DNA from: Apoda limacodes
Lineage: Eukaryota; Arthropoda; Insecta; Lepidoptera; Limacodidae
Assembly: GCA_946406115.1 (NCBI GenBank)
Contig: OX291544.1
Span: 124,001 to 188,000, forward strand
Reading direction: 5' to 3'
Length of the DNA: 64,000 bases
The position numbers were made by a program, and so were the translations under genes. Shown here piece after piece: positions 1 through 11,845 of this stretch. A model generated the notes under the pieces. That model had not been told where the DNA came from and did not search any database. It saw only the letters and a list, made by a program, of their open reading frames with translations. Every line of letters begins with the position of its first letter. The stretch's first letter is position 1.

Positions 1-808
1 ACTGTCCCAGGTCTCTGACTGGGGACGGGTAAACTTGGTCCGATTCAACCCTACAAAGACGCAAGTGTGCGCGTTCACCGCTAAGAAAACTCCATTCACT
101 GTGGTCCCACAATTGCAGAACACTCCCCTCTCCATCTCCAAGAGCATTGGGATCCTTGGTGTCGACATCTCCAGCGATGTTCAGTTCCGAGATCATTTAC
201 AAGATAAGGTGAAGCTGGCGTCCAAAAAACTTGGTGTACTCAACAGAGCGAAGCAGTACTTCACGTCGGGGCAAAGGTTATTACTTTACAAGTCGCAGGT
301 TCGGCCCCATATGGAGTACTCTGGGCAGGTGCACCCGGATACCAGCTTGGCCCTTTTGACTCGGTTCAACGACGGGCTGTGAGAATTGTCGACGATTCCA
401 AATTCACTTGCGGTATAGAGCCCTTAAGTCTGAGGAGAGACTTTGTCTCACTGTGTGTGTTCTACCGCTTGTACAATGGGTTGTGTTCTGAGGAATTGTT
501 CGAAATGATGCCCACGGCTACTTTCTACCATCGCACCGCTCGCCATCGGCAGGGAATTCATTCTCACACTTTAGAACCGAAATGGTCGCGTACAGTGCGG
601 TTTCAGAGAAACTTCCTCCCGCGAACGCTTAAGTTGTGGAATGAGCTCCCTGCCAAGGTTTTCTGCAAGGACTACAGTATGGAGTTCTTCAAGAAAGAAT
701 AAGATACCCCTGGTGTTGCAAGCGTCCATAGGCTACGGTGACCGCTTACCATCAGGCGGGCCGTAAGCTTGTTTGCCACCTTAGTGGTATTAAAAAAAAA
801 AAAAAAAA
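1..808 (+). mobile_element. 3' end of a jockey-type non-LTR retrotransposon
   Basis: Two overlapping frames (35-382 and 379-702) encode the region after the catalytic core of a non-LTR reverse transcriptase. Visible landmarks are FNPTKTQVCAFT, ILGVDISSDVQFRDHL and, near the end, WNELPAKVF, which are typical of a very common lepidopteran family. The frame shifts at about 380, so the copy is dead. It continues through a 3' UTR containing ACCGCTTACCATCAGGCGGG and stops in a 17-A tail at 792-808. The 5' part lies outside the window. Related tails occur near 39.75-40.12, 44.57-44.67 and, on the other strand, 48.71-48.81 kb. Confidence 0.85.
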
Positions 809-1534
809 TTAGAATGTAGTCTTTGTCAACTTGTTAAGTATAATTATGTATTTATTTAGTCAATACTAAGGTTATGTTGTTCCTCTGTGGTTAACCTTAG
901 AAAAAATGATCATAACTACCACAAAAGCAAACTTATTCATGGAATATAAGCAATTTTCCTTTATTTAAAGCATAATGAATGGAAAATCAGAAAATAAATT
1001 TTAGGACATGTACGACTTTTTTTTTGTATATTATATTTATTTTGTATAGTTGTAATTTACACACTTATAGACATTATTTAAATTTTCGTCACATATACTT
1101 ATTTTAAGTTTAGGAGTCAGGTAATAGGTAGGTTCTACTCATGGACACCTCTACGTCACGGGGTCGACGTGAAGGTTATGTAGGACTCCTACCGACTTAA
1201 ACTTAAGCCTACCGGTATCCACCAGTGTAACGGCAACGAGTACGCTCTTGCATTCTTCCGCAAGCTGCTACGGCATGGACCAGCGATAAATTCGGAAGCC
1301 GTCTTTCGGAATCGAGAGAAACCGTCGCTCGGTAAATTAGCTAGCTATTTGCTTTTCCGATGCGAGCGATGGCGGGCAATTGCCGGCGGGCGGAGGTATA
1401 GCTGCGCCTGAACCTCCGTCACTAATTAGCTGAACCGTGGACATTTGATCACAAATCAATTAAGTTCTAATTTTTCCAAGCATTTTTATCATTTATGTAT
1501 TCATCAACTTTGTAATAGCTTTTTTTTCATTAAA
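809..1534. other. Stretch with no recognised gene
   Basis: AT-rich sequence to about 1,120, then a GC-richer block (about 1,120-1,450). No credible coding frame or known repeat end was recognised. The block could be an old LTR or UTR fragment, but nothing confirms that. Confidence 0.4.
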
Positions 1535-2197
1535 CTATCTGACATATATTTTAAATTTATTTGAGGGTAAATTAACCACATGTTCTGGAATTTTATTGTA
1601 GAAAAATATACTTTGTATTGCGAAAGAGCTATGTACCTTCTGAAGACGACATTTTGGAACTACCAATTTATCCTTATTCCTTGTATTAACACTGTGGAGG
1701 TCACTATTTTTAGTAAATAAGTGACAATTTTGGCGTACATACGTTATACAAGCGAAGATATATTGGCAAGGAACAGTTAAAATATCAATTTCCCTAAATA
1801 GTTCCCTAAGAGAAATTCGAGGTCCTAATTTATAATTTGCCCGTACTGCTCTCTTTTGCAAAATAAAGACTGTATCAATATCAGCTGCCTTTCCCAAAAG
1901 CAAAATGCCATAAGACATGACGGAATGGAAATAGCTAAAGTAGACCAAGCGAGCAGTGTCAACATCTGTAAGCTGCCTAACTATCCTAACTGCATAGGCA
2001 GCTGAACTGAGTTTTCCTGCAAGAACTGAAATGTGAGGGATCCACTGCAGCCTATTGTCTAATGTAATACCTAGAAACACTGTTGAGTCAAATAGTTCTA
2101 TTTCTTCTCCGTTTAGGGATAATTTTGTACTTATGTTTCTGACATTTGGCATCATAAATTTTAAACACTTAGTCTTTTTCGTTCTTTCAATGTATGT
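1535..2197 (-). mobile_element. CR1/jockey-type non-LTR retrotransposon 3' fragment
   Basis: The minus-strand frame encodes the post-catalytic part of a non-LTR reverse transcriptase: FLGITLDNRLQW, then RQLTDVDTARLVYFSYFHSV, then a VNTRNKDKLVVP-type block. It closely parallels the element at 58.75-61.61 kb, which has RQLTDVDTAKIVYFSYFHSL at the same place, so both belong to one family. It is fused in frame, through a 75-bp shared segment, to the end of a BEL/Pao pol relic. The 3' tail of the family is not clearly preserved here. Confidence 0.8.
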
Positions 2198-2268
2198 GTT
2201 GGTGTATGTAAAGTGTAAAGTTGTGTAAAGTGTACTGACTGACTCGTTTCTGCTGAGGGGCTTAAGCA
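2195..2268 (-). repeat. 75-bp segment shared with 11,143-11,220
   Basis: The two places are almost identical over about 75 bp, including TGTAAAGTGTAAAGTTGTGT and the end CTGCTGAGGGGCT. The flanks differ. Here it lies exactly between a BEL/Pao pol end and a non-LTR fragment; at 11.14 kb it lies within or next to a BEL/Pao LTR. It is probably an LTR fragment of one BEL/Pao family. Confidence 0.6.
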
Positions 2269-4173
2269 CTGACTCTCCTACCATGACCTCTGCGACCCGC
2301 GGGATACCGTTCGACCCGGGGAATAATTGTACGATGCGACCTAAACGCCATTGCAAAGGCGGTAAATTTGAGTCCTTTAAGAGGACGAGGTCTCCGACGC
2401 GCGGGGATTGATTCCGTCCACCGAACCTGTTGCTTTAACAAATGTAATTATTCAGAGGACCAACGACGGTGGAACAATTGCGTATTTGCTGAAGCAACTG
2501 ATAACGCGATAACCGATTGCCTGATACATCGATGAAGGGGTATTCAGGCAAAGAGGTTAAGGGACTACCGATCAAGAAATGGCCTGGAGTTAGCGCTTCC
2601 AGGTCATTAGGATCCGATGAGATCGGACAAAGCGGTCGTGAGTTCAACACCGCTTCGACATTGCAAAATACCGTTTACAATTCCTCATAAATGAGGACCG
2701 TTTCACCAATCACACGACGGAGGTGAGTTTTGGCGACCTTGACAGCTACTTCGAAAATACCGCCCCACGCAGAGGATCAAAACTCCATATCACGCCACGT
2801 TTGGACAACTCCGAATCATACGTGTGATTGTCTGACAAAAACTGGAGGACTTCCTTCAGATAGCGTTCTGCACCCTTGAAGTTTGTGCCACAGTCCGAGC
2901 GAATCAAGTGAGGGGTCCACGCCGACTGACAAACCGCGACAGACATGCGACAAAGGCCTCCGTAGACAAGGCTGAAACGAGCTCCAGATGCACAACCTTG
3001 GAAAACAAACAAATGAAAACGCATAAATAGGCGTTGCTATCGGGCATTGCGAACACTTGACGTCTTTACCAAAAACGGACCCCCGAAATCCACCCAAAAA
3101 TTAGCGAAAGGTCGAGCGGGCCGGACACGATCTGATCTGATTTGTGGCTGGGTTAAGGTTCCCTTTGACTTTTGCTCGTCTGGCGGACAAAATCCAGTAG
3201 TCTCGCTGCAGACAAGCCAGCAATGCGTTGAGACCGGCATGACAGTTCCTGATCAGCAACTCAACAAAATGACCGCTCTTGGGCAACAAGAGAGGATGCT
3301 GAGCCCCATAGGGCAATTCTGAGTTGCGAAGCCTGCCACGCACTCGCAAAAACTCTGACTCGTCCAGAAACAAATAAGACGAGCAAGGCTGCCCCGCAAT
3401 TTCCCGTTCTCTGAACGGAGAAGACCAATTTCCTTTCCAAACGACTCGGAATGTACCAGTCGAACACAGGTGAGGAGGGCATTCTGACGCACTTCAGGAG
3501 ACAAGAATGAAGACGTCCTTGGCTGTGACCTGTTCCGTAAGTTGTGAAGAAACCTCTTAATCCAACCGGTGACACCAACAAGCTTGTTGCAAGAGCTGAA
3601 CCAATTAAGCAAGAAATGCGGTGAAGTGTCCAGAGTCTGCTCAACAGCAAAGACCTTTAACCCCGGCAGAGGGTCAAGAAATTCCACAACTGTACGAGGG
3701 CAAGTGTCTTCAGGAGAGGCCAGCCAGTCAGGACCCCACCAGAGCGGGTGCATAATGACTTGCGAGGCAATCAGGTCCTGTGCAATCCGAGGGATTCAAG
3801 GACCCTGGCACGTGACGGCAATCCAGAGACACCGCAGACGACTTGATTTGGGAGACACGATTGGCTACGAAGGTCTCTAGGGCATGAAGGGACGCCTTAA
3901 GCCAAGATAAAACAATTTGGCTGTCCGTCCATGCCGTGACGTAGTCAAATTGGACCCATTGACCCAAGGTGAAGACATGGTTAGGAGTCGAGTCAACAAT
4001 GTAGCTTCTGACAACTCCAGCTTGGGGATTGTCATCTTGGTCCGCAAAGGTGCAACCTTACTCATTGCGACCACCAGACTGACGCGGACATGACAATGAA
4101 AGGAAAATGGGAAGGGGCACGAGAGGGTGGTGACCGACGACCGTCCCGTGGGCTCGCCCATGAGTATCCGCAA
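2262..4173 (-). pseudogene. Decayed BEL/Pao pol (RNase H, integrase, C-terminal domain)
   Basis: Read on the minus strand in several broken frames, the pieces run in normal BEL/Pao order. RNase H segment: AMSKVAPLRTKMTIPKLELS, then TDSQIVLSWLKA and FVANRVSQI. Integrase zinc-binding region: HAGLNALLACLQRDYWILSAR, about 3,240. Integrase core: FANFWVDFGGPF and HLIRSDCGTNFKGAERYL, the second Asp. Then a [25 protein letters not shown] block, and the C-terminal domain with WRLGRIVQLFPG. The reverse transcriptase is absent, since the relic stops near 4,200. Frameshifts and stops occur throughout, so no protein is made. Confidence 0.85.
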
Positions 4174-4274
4174 TGCGACGGTTATTTTGATACCGCTTAA
4201 CTTACAACTGCCTGGCTATATTGTAATTGACATTGGTGATGTCTAAATGTTTTATAATTATTATGTTTTATAAA

Positions 4275-4572
4275 TCTATATAAATAAAAATGAATCGCAA
4301 AATTTGTTGCTAAACGCAAAACTCGAAGACGGCTGGGCCAATTCGGGTTATTTTTTTTGTCGTATTTGTTAATTTAAGGGCAAGGCTTTTATGAAAAAAA
4401 AACTGTCAAGTGCGAGTCGGACTCGCGCACTAAGAGTAATTCTATTTTAATGAAATTTTGGTAAGTTGTTATGCACATGTCGCGGAAGGTTTCTAACTTG
4501 TATAACCGTTTTACAATAGGTTGCTGCGGCAGTTGTTTTAAAAAAAGAAACACGGGTTGCCGGGTCAGCTAG
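4275..4572 (+). mobile_element. Short non-autonomous Helitron
   Basis: A 298-bp unit begins TCTATATAAATAAAAATGAA and ends GGGTTGCCGGGTCAGCTAG. It is flanked by A on the left and T on the right, which is the Helitron insertion rule: 5' TC, 3' CTAG, into an AT dinucleotide. It has no coding capacity. This end pair is widespread in Lepidoptera. Related internal sequence (GAGTCGGACT..CGCAC) recurs near 12.92 and 49.27 kb. Confidence 0.8.
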
Positions 4573-4749
4573 TGTCTTATAAATATAATATACTTTTAAC
4601 TGTATTTAATAAAGTTATTACACTAATCTGACATTCAATAATTAGTATTTAAACGATATTGACATTTGTAATTTTATAGTAGCTAATTGAGTTGAATGTA
4701 GATTAGTTAATTTGATCATAGTTTAGACATTTGTTTTAATAATTCTTTG
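4573..4749. other. AT-rich spacer
   Basis: About 180 bp between the Helitron and a BEL/Pao LTR. Nothing recognisable. Confidence 0.4.
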
Positions 4750-5232
4750 TGTACACGCCATTCAAGGGGTTACATCCCCGTTGTGCGGTTTTAATATAGG
4801 GGTAAACGAAACTTCAGTACGTAGAACAATTAAAGACCACTTTCGTCTTAAATACGGGTTACTAGCCACACTAGAGCTGTTAAAACGTGAAAGCACTAAC
4901 CTCTTGGAGCTCCTGCTGTGGTTCCTGTAACCTGGACTCCTGGAGAATTCGGTCCACTAGTGGCCGTACTGACGAACACAAAATAAGCACTATTTTATAC
5001 AATGTTTCGTTTCGCGAATGTCTTCGAAGGTGCGGAACAAATGAATATAACTTTCACACACTTTTATATAAATTCAGAATATTAACAAGCATAAAGAAAA
5101 ATTGATGAAGCGTCTTGCGTGCGATGCAGAGTGCGGGTCTTCCTCGAGGGGGTGTGCAGCGACATCTGGTTAGTGGAATGTAAATTTCCACTTTATGCTA
5201 TTCACTCGTACAACTCATGATAGCATGCGACA
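4750..5232 (-). repeat. 3' LTR of the BEL/Pao element
   Basis: This 483-bp LTR is highly similar to 9,547-9,999 (453 bp) except for a few indels, including about 24 extra bases near 5,030-5,055. Its TG...CA ends match the second copy. Confidence 0.85.
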
Positions 5233-5351
5233 CTCAACATGCGAGAGAATATGCGATGAAAATATAAAATAATATAGAGTAAAAAAGGATAGTATTTAGA
5301 AAGGAATAATAATTAAGAATTGTAAGTGGAATAAAAGGATTGCGGTTAAAG

Positions 5352-8300
5352 TTAATCAAGGATTGGAAGAGGGCAAAGGCGAACAACAGGACGTTTAAAT
5401 GTACCAGTTTTAGTTTTAGCTAAAACTTGTCCGTCGTTCCCAATGAACGTATCCAATACAATGCCCATTGGCCAATGCAAAGGAAGTGTTTTATGACGCT
5501 TAAGTAACACAGCCATTCCTTTTTTGACAGGACTTACATCAGTGTTCCATTTTTGGCGAAGTTGGAGTGTATGCAAATATTCGTCACTCCATCTATTCCA
5601 GTATGAGTGTACAAGTTGATATAAAGTAAATAGCGCGAAAATAAATGCGGGTTAGTGTCTCCTACGTCCGCGGAGGGTACATATGCTAACGGCGTTGTGT
5701 TTAAAAAATGAGCGGGCGTAAGAGGCAGCGGTTCAGTAGGGTTTTCGCTTAGTATCCCTAATGGTCTAGAATTAAGTATTGCCTCGATTTGGCAAAGTAC
5801 TGTAAGCAGCTCTTCATAGGTTAAAATTTGTGATCCTATCACCCTATAAAGATGAGTTTTAAAAGATTTGATAGTGGCTTCCCAAACACCACCAAAATCT
5901 TTCCCAAAGTATACGGTTATTGGCTAATATTAATTTAAAATCAGCATTAAAGGCGTCAGCATTACAAAATTGTTGTATTTCATTTAAATACGCCTTAGCA
6001 CCCACAAAGTTTGTTCCGTGGTCAGAATAAAGTTGTTCAACTGGACCCCTGCGGGAAATAAATCTTTTAAACGCATTTAAAAAGGCATCTGTACTTAAAT
6101 CCGTGGCAACCTCGATTTGTACGGCAAGAGTAGTAAGGTAAATAAATGAGCATAAATATGCCTTTTGACTCCACGTTTTCTATTTAGAGTAATAAAAAGC
6201 AGTCCGCCGTACTCCACACCAGTATGAGCAAAAGGTTTAGATATTTGTAAGCGGCAAAATGGTAATTTTGCCATGACTGGAGCTTGTGCAGGGGTGGGGC
6301 GTGCATGAATTTGAGCACGCACTGTGTGACGAGCAGATAATATACAAAACTTTTGGCGTAATAAAGAAAGTACATGTTGTGGTCCAGCATGACTTGCAGA
6401 GCGGTGAACATGATCAATTATAGGAGCAGTAACCTTATTTTTTTTAGGCAAAAGAATAAGATGCTTATGATCGAAGGTCAATTCACTATTACCCAATCGA
6501 CCACCATCTCGTAGAACACCATCAACTAAAAACGGTCTCAGTTTACGAATTAACGGAGGGACTTGCTTTCCTGTTTGAAGTGAATTGATAATCTCAAGAA
6601 AGTGAGTCCTCTGAACGACGCGGATTATCGTCAATTCTGCTATATTCAAATCATCGGCAGTAATATCATTGCGTGTTTTTAAACATTTTAAAAATCTTAG
6701 CACGTGAGTTACGACACGAAGTAATTTAGCCCAATTAGAAATTCTTTCAGCTAGCGAAATTAATACGGATTTATCATTATTTGAAGGCGGTGAGGTGTTT
6801 GGCAAGGCGATAGTTTTAAATTCAGGTAAATCCTTAGCGGTTTCATCTACCAAAAATGGTTTGATGGGCCAGAGAGAAACATCTTGGTGAAACCAAGACG
6901 TTGCAGTTGACCAGAGATTATGAGAGAGAAGCTGTGCGAGAGTCAATCCGCGTGATAAGCAGTCACTAGGGATCCGCTTTCCAGAAATATGATAGACATT
7001 TTGAACATTTAAATTTTCTTGAATCTTAGTGACTCGATTAGCCACAAAGGTTTTAAGGCGATGTGAGCTGGAATTTATCCAGTTGAGAACAATTGTGGAA
7101 TCACAAAAGGCAAAAGTTGAAAGAAACTGGAAGCTATTTTCATACGTTTTTAAAACGAGTCTTATCAATTTTGACATCAGATGAACTCCCATAAGTTCTA
7201 ATCTAGCAAGACTTACGGTTTGAACAGGTGCAACTTTGGACTTAGCACACAATAGCTGAACAGAAATATTGTCTTCAGTTTGCACGCGCACGTAAAGAAC
7301 TGATCCACAAGCTTTCTGGGAAGCGTCTGAAAATGCAATCAATGAAGCGTTACAGGATTTTGTAACTCCTACATGCCGCGGAATTGTCAGCCTTGATGGC
7401 AGTGGAAGTTCTTGTTGTAACTTTATTCACTGAGCGGTAATATGAGGAGGAGGTTCATCATCCCAATCACACTTAAGTAACAATAGCTCTTTGATTAATA
7501 ATTTAGCAAATAAAATTAAAGGTGCAGCTAAACCTAGAATATCCCACAAGCGCGCGATGACTGACAACATGTTGCGTTTGGTACATAGGACATCAGCAGA
7601 TCGAAGAGCAAAATTAAAATTATCATTATGAGGATCCCATGTAACACCTAAAATCTTTTGTTTAGCGTTAGGATCAAAGGTGATTGCTTGCGGGTGCAAG
7701 TGATCCTGCGGTAGCGAAGCGAGAACTTCGGGTGAGTTACTGGACCATTTGTGCAGCTTGAACCCCCCAGCAGCAAACATATTAATAAGTTGTAGTTGTA
7801 GTAGTGTATGTAATGCAGCTGTTTTTGCAGTGTGTGTATTCTCCATGTAACAGCAAATGTCGTCCATGAAGTAGAATCCATTCTTAATTACCTCTGAAGC
7901 TTGAGGGTAATTTTCATTTTCATCATCTGCGAGTTGACGAAGTATGCGAAGCGCCAAGTATGGACTACACGTTAGTCCGAAGCATACTCGTTTAAATTCA
8001 AAAATTTGATGAGGGTCCGCTTCGGAGAAGCGATAAAGAATGCGTTGAAATTTATGAAATTGTGGATTCATCTTAATTCGTAAGTACAGTTTGTTCGAAG
8101 CGTAATTGGAAAAAGGCAAAAATTAAGTAAAATTAAAAACAAATCTGATTGCAAATTAGGTCAAGAAAATAATATATCATTTAGTGACACCCCTGTATCG
8201 GTGTGTGCACTAGCGTCTAAGAACATGCGAATTTTTGTTGTTAATTTATCGTCACGTATAATACCGTGATGAGGCATAATATACCAACTTGAAATAAAAT

Positions 8301-8787
8301 TCTTGTCGGCGGGAGGCGGTGCAATGTAATCCTTTTCACAATATTCGGAAATAATATCATCATAAGCGTAGTGGTAATTGACATCGCGAGAAAAGCGTTT
8401 TTCTAAAGCGTTAAATCGATTTTTTGCAGTTCTAAAAGAGTTGCCTAAAACGGAGGGATCCGTCTTAAACGGCAGCGATACAACATAAGTATCTGTAGAT
8501 TCGCGGGTTGTTGAAATTTTAAAAATATCTTCGAAAGCTTGCTCGTCATAAGTAAGCAAGGCGGAGCGGGGCGTGTACACCTCCTCAGTTTCCCAAAATT
8601 GTATCATTAAGACGTCTAGCGGCTGGCTGGTAAAAGCACATAAAGTTTGAGAAGCAGTGGTAGGTGTGCGGTGAGAGCGAAGATCCACGGAGCTTCGCCC
8701 ATCAAAACGAAACCTGGCGGTCAATTCAAATTGAATAATTGAATAGGTATGCAGTTGCCAGCGAGCGAATATCTTGATTTTTGTCAA
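5352..8787 (-). pseudogene. BEL/Pao pol, frameshifted
   Basis: Minus-strand pieces in order. 8,161-8,787: pol segment ahead of the RT with the WYIMPHHGIIRDD block and SLNDILFS. 7,427-8,119: RT core with FGLTCSPYLALRILRQL and the catalytic FMDDIC. 6,095-7,342: RNase H with FSDASQKACGSVLY and FCDSTIVLNWI, then integrase zinc region and FAHTGVEYGG. About 5,860-6,060: integrase core with YSDHGTNFVGA. 5,534-5,842 and 5,352-5,576: C-terminal parts (ILNSRPL, WPMGIVLDTFIG). At least four frame breaks separate them, so it is non-functional. Confidence 0.9.
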
Positions 8788-9546
8788 CTTAAGTGGAATA
8801 AATTAAATCATAATTATCGGCGGTGGGCGGTATATCAGAAATTCAGGTTAAAGCGGTTTTTGACAAAATGCCTGTTAAATAAAAAACTTTGTCTGATTTA
8901 CTTAAATGTAAATTATTATGCACTACGTTGTTATAGCATTAAAAAAATGTAGGCCAATTTTTTATATCTCCGTAAAAAGTAGATAAATTTATAGCAGGTA
9001 ATTTTAACGTAGATTGTTGTGCGGTAATTTGAGCCGAATCATTTTTTTGTCAGCTAATTGTTGTACAACACTGCAAGAAAAGAATAATGATCGGGATCAT
9101 TTTACATTTTTAACATATTTCATTCTTCTACAGACTTCAAACAGTCTGTTCTCAATTGATCTAAATTAAAAGCGAAACTTAAATATTTGTTTTGTAACTT
9201 AGACGTAGCACTGTTTTTCGAAGCATCATAAATAGTCTGTAATCTGGTAAAATAAGCTTGTAAACGCGATTCTACTAATCTAATTTCAATGGGTACACTG
9301 TTATCTGATTTAGGCGTTTTTAAATTTTATTATCAGTTAAGTTAAAAACACAAAAATGGTACATTCAAAACGTATTAGGTAAGAAAATAGTCAATCGACT
9401 GCCCAGGTTGCGAGTTACGATATAGCAAATGAACTATAGTAGGTATATTGAAAAAAAAAACAATTTTTCTTATGAATTTGGATTTTTATCCGGGATAAAG
9501 CGGGATTAAAAGAAAGGATCTAGGTTCGAAGGACAAATTCGGGAGA
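8788..9546 (-). other. Internal region between pol relic and 5' LTR
   Basis: Mostly AT-rich. A minus-strand stretch at about 9,110-9,310 reads like part of a BEL/Pao gag N-terminus, with repeated Leu and Asp and a VESRLQAY..LQTIYDAS pattern. The rest of gag and the protease are not visible, which suggests an internal deletion. Confidence 0.5.
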
Positions 9547-9999
9547 TGTACACGCCATTACATTCCCGTTGTGCGGTTTAAATATAGGGGCAAACGAAAC
9601 TTCAGTATTTAGAACAATTAAAGACCACTTTCGTCTAAACTACGGGTTACTAGCCACACTAGAGCTGTTAAATCGTGAAAGCACTAATCTCTTGCAGCTC
9701 CTGCTGTGGTTCCTATATCCAGGACTCCTGGAGAATTCCGTCCACTATTGACCATACTGACGAACACAAAATAAGCACCATTTTATACAATGCTTCGTTT
9801 CGCGATTGTCTTTGAAGGTTTCACACACTTTTATATAAATTCAGAATATTAACAAGCATAAAGAAAAATTGATGAAGCGTCTTGCGTGCGATGCAGAGTG
9901 CGGGTCTTCCTCGAGGGGGTGTGCAGCGACATCTGGTTAGTGGAATGTAAATTTCCACTTTGTGCTATTCACTCGTACAACTCATGATAGCATGCGACA
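9547..9999 (-). repeat. 5' LTR of the BEL/Pao element
   Basis: Partner of 4,750-5,232. On the minus strand the coding region follows toward lower coordinates, preceded by a primer-binding-like sequence. Confidence 0.85.
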
Positions 10000-10014
10000 C
10001 AAGGCGCAATAGAT

Positions 10015-10188
10015 CGAATTTGGCCTAAACACTTTGTGTGACATTAACTTTCTATTCATAAATTTTAATTATTATTTCTATGTAAAAAATTTGCATGCCA
10101 AGTTTTTGGCGGAATATGCTTGGATAATGTATATAAGATCTTATTGGACCATATTTCTGGCAAATAAAGAAATTCTATTCTATTCTTT
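10015..10188 (+). mobile_element. 3' tail of a short retroposon ending in ATTCT repeats
   Basis: The sequence ends GCAAATAAAG followed by AATTCTATTCTATTCTT. A short pentanucleotide tail after a polyadenylation-like AATAAA is typical of some insect non-LTR elements and SINEs. No coding part is present. Confidence 0.45.
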
Positions 10189-10234
10189 TCAATAAACCAA
10201 GAGGATCACCTCTGATAGAAGTAAAAAGGTAATT

Positions 10235-10680
10235 TCATTTTTGTGAATCAGATAAGTCAGTCCGGCGATGTACAATACTATCAAAAAGTGTGATGAAGTT
10301 TGTCCTCACATTCAATGATCCGCTAAAATGAGGAATATCCAGGGTTGGCAACCTTTCGTTGCATCTTTGTTCCGAAACCTCCTTCCTACTTGCCGGATGC
10401 GAGCTAGCCCCTAACTTCGACACAGCCTCGTTAATATCGTCCACTACTGACAAACAGTAATCATAACCCCGTTGGCCGCCTGTAAAGTAGTTTGATCATC
10501 CGTGATCGACAAGAGACCCTGATAAGCGGAATTCAACTCGCTAACTCTTGTCGAAAACTGTTCATCCCTTTGCTTCAAGGCGAAAACCCTATCCTCCCTT
10601 TTAATTAACGCAGCCGCGCAAGAGAACCATCTAACCAGGTTCGTTAAGATAGCCTTGAGCTCCTTAATTGATGGCGTCAT
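10235..10680 (-). pseudogene. BEL/Pao gag N-terminal fragment
   Basis: Two overlapping minus-strand frames (10,444-10,680 and 10,235-10,453) together resemble the start of a BEL/Pao gag. The first is a helical segment rich in Lys, Glu and Gln. The second, after a frame change at about 10,450, contains LPTLDIPHFSGSLNVRTNFI, matching the conserved LP.l.lp.FsG...w..F pattern of the DUF1759-type gag. Pol is absent beyond about 10,230, where the ATTCT-tailed retroposon sits. A primer-binding-like site and LTR lie upstream at 11.05 kb and beyond. Confidence 0.75.
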
Positions 10681-11051
10681 TTTTTATAACTAAATTTCAC
10701 ACAAAAAACCAAAACAGAACAATAAACAAACGATTCTGTTTGTTATATATATGGACAGCAATAAGTTCGGTAACGTAATAAAGTGTAGATAAGAACTCGG
10801 CTACAAAATTACACAAATAAATACGTTATCCTAATCCGTAACAAACAACAAATATAAAACCTATTTATTTCGATATATCCGACGGCAAAAAATAACAAAA
10901 AGAAAAAAAATTACGGAATAAAAGACAAAAGTAGGTAATTAACAAAACGTCACGAAGTCACGATTTGTAAATTTAATTTAATATAAGCCCGACGCTGCCC
11001 TAACGAATTAAATAAGACCCAAATAAACCAAAACAAAAACGTGTTATTGAA

Positions 11052-11069
11052 CCACGCTCTGCTACCAAA
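11052..11069 (-). other. Putative primer-binding site of a BEL/Pao element
   Basis: On the minus strand TTTTGGTAGCAGAGCGTGG follows the LTR end ..GGGAACA. A TGG-starting segment directly after a CA-ending LTR is the usual primer-site arrangement. The gag relic lies downstream on the same strand. Confidence 0.55.
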
Positions 11070-11071
11070 AT

Positions 11072-11845
11072 TGTTCCCTTATTTGGGCCGCGAACTAAAT
11101 TACATTTACTTACGTTAGTCTATCCCGGTCCCCTTTTTACGAGTTCAATCTATGTGTTGGTGAATGTAAAGTGTAAAGTTGTGTAAAGTGTACTGATTGA
11201 CTCGTTTCTGCTGAGGGGCTGCCTTTTCTTGGTGACCTGGACTGAGATGGTAGCTGCAATCCGTCTTGACCCTTGATGAGAATTCACTAACTTCCAGTGA
11301 CAGAATATATATAACTGCACCACTTCTAAAAATGTTTCATCAACCGACGCAAACGACACCGACAGCTGGCCGGTTCCAGCTGAAAATTCTTTATCGAATT
11401 TAAACTACAACGGACTGACTATACAGACTTGTGCAAGCGAGCTGCGATAACCTTGCTTTGCAATGGGTTCCTAGCGACTAAAGTGCGACCGACGAGTGTG
11501 CCGCGAACAATGATAGCTAACCCGTCACGGTCCGAACGGGTGAGTCATTATTCTTTTCCGAACAACTATGTAGAGATTGTAAATGAATTTAACGGACGTA
11601 TTCTATCGCCAATTCTGCTCCCGAAGTAGAACGTTTGGACTCGATAATATAATAAACGTAGCTGTCTGTTACCTGTCGATGAGACTGGGCGCGAGCGGGC
11701 CGCACAGCACGTGCCAGCAGTTGGCACACGCGTTACCGCGCGAGTATGGGTTGTCGCCGTCAGCGCCGCGCCGCGACGACCACGACCCCTTGATCTGTAA
11801 CGGAACACGACGCACCGGTCAGCCGGTCACCTGATTCAATGTCAC
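11072..11845 (-). repeat. Probable 5' LTR of the BEL/Pao relic (outer end undefined)
   Basis: The inner end is set by TGTTCCC (plus strand) next to the primer-like site. It includes the 75-bp segment shared with 2.2 kb (11,143-11,220) and a GC-rich part at about 11,680-11,820. The second LTR was not found in the window, so the outer boundary is a guess. Confidence 0.45.

Larger units (their letters stand above)
4750..9999 (-). mobile_element. BEL/Pao LTR retrotransposon, degenerate, with both LTRs
   Basis: The two LTRs (4,750-5,232 and 9,547-9,999) both begin TGTACACGCC and end GCATGCGACA on the plus strand. The element reads right to left, so 9,547-9,999 is the 5' LTR. Just inside it, at about 9,516-9,535, a minus-strand GTCCTTCGAACC resembles the tRNA-Tyr-type primer site of other BEL/Pao elements. 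Pol lies at 5,352-8,787. Most of gag and protease is missing; a short gag relic survives at about 9,110-9,310. I saw no target duplication (CTTTG before, CAAGG after). Confidence 0.85.

Noticed and set aside
11566..11834. Arg/Gly-rich frames on both strands
   Set aside because: Lie in the GC-rich part of a probable LTR; composition-driven.
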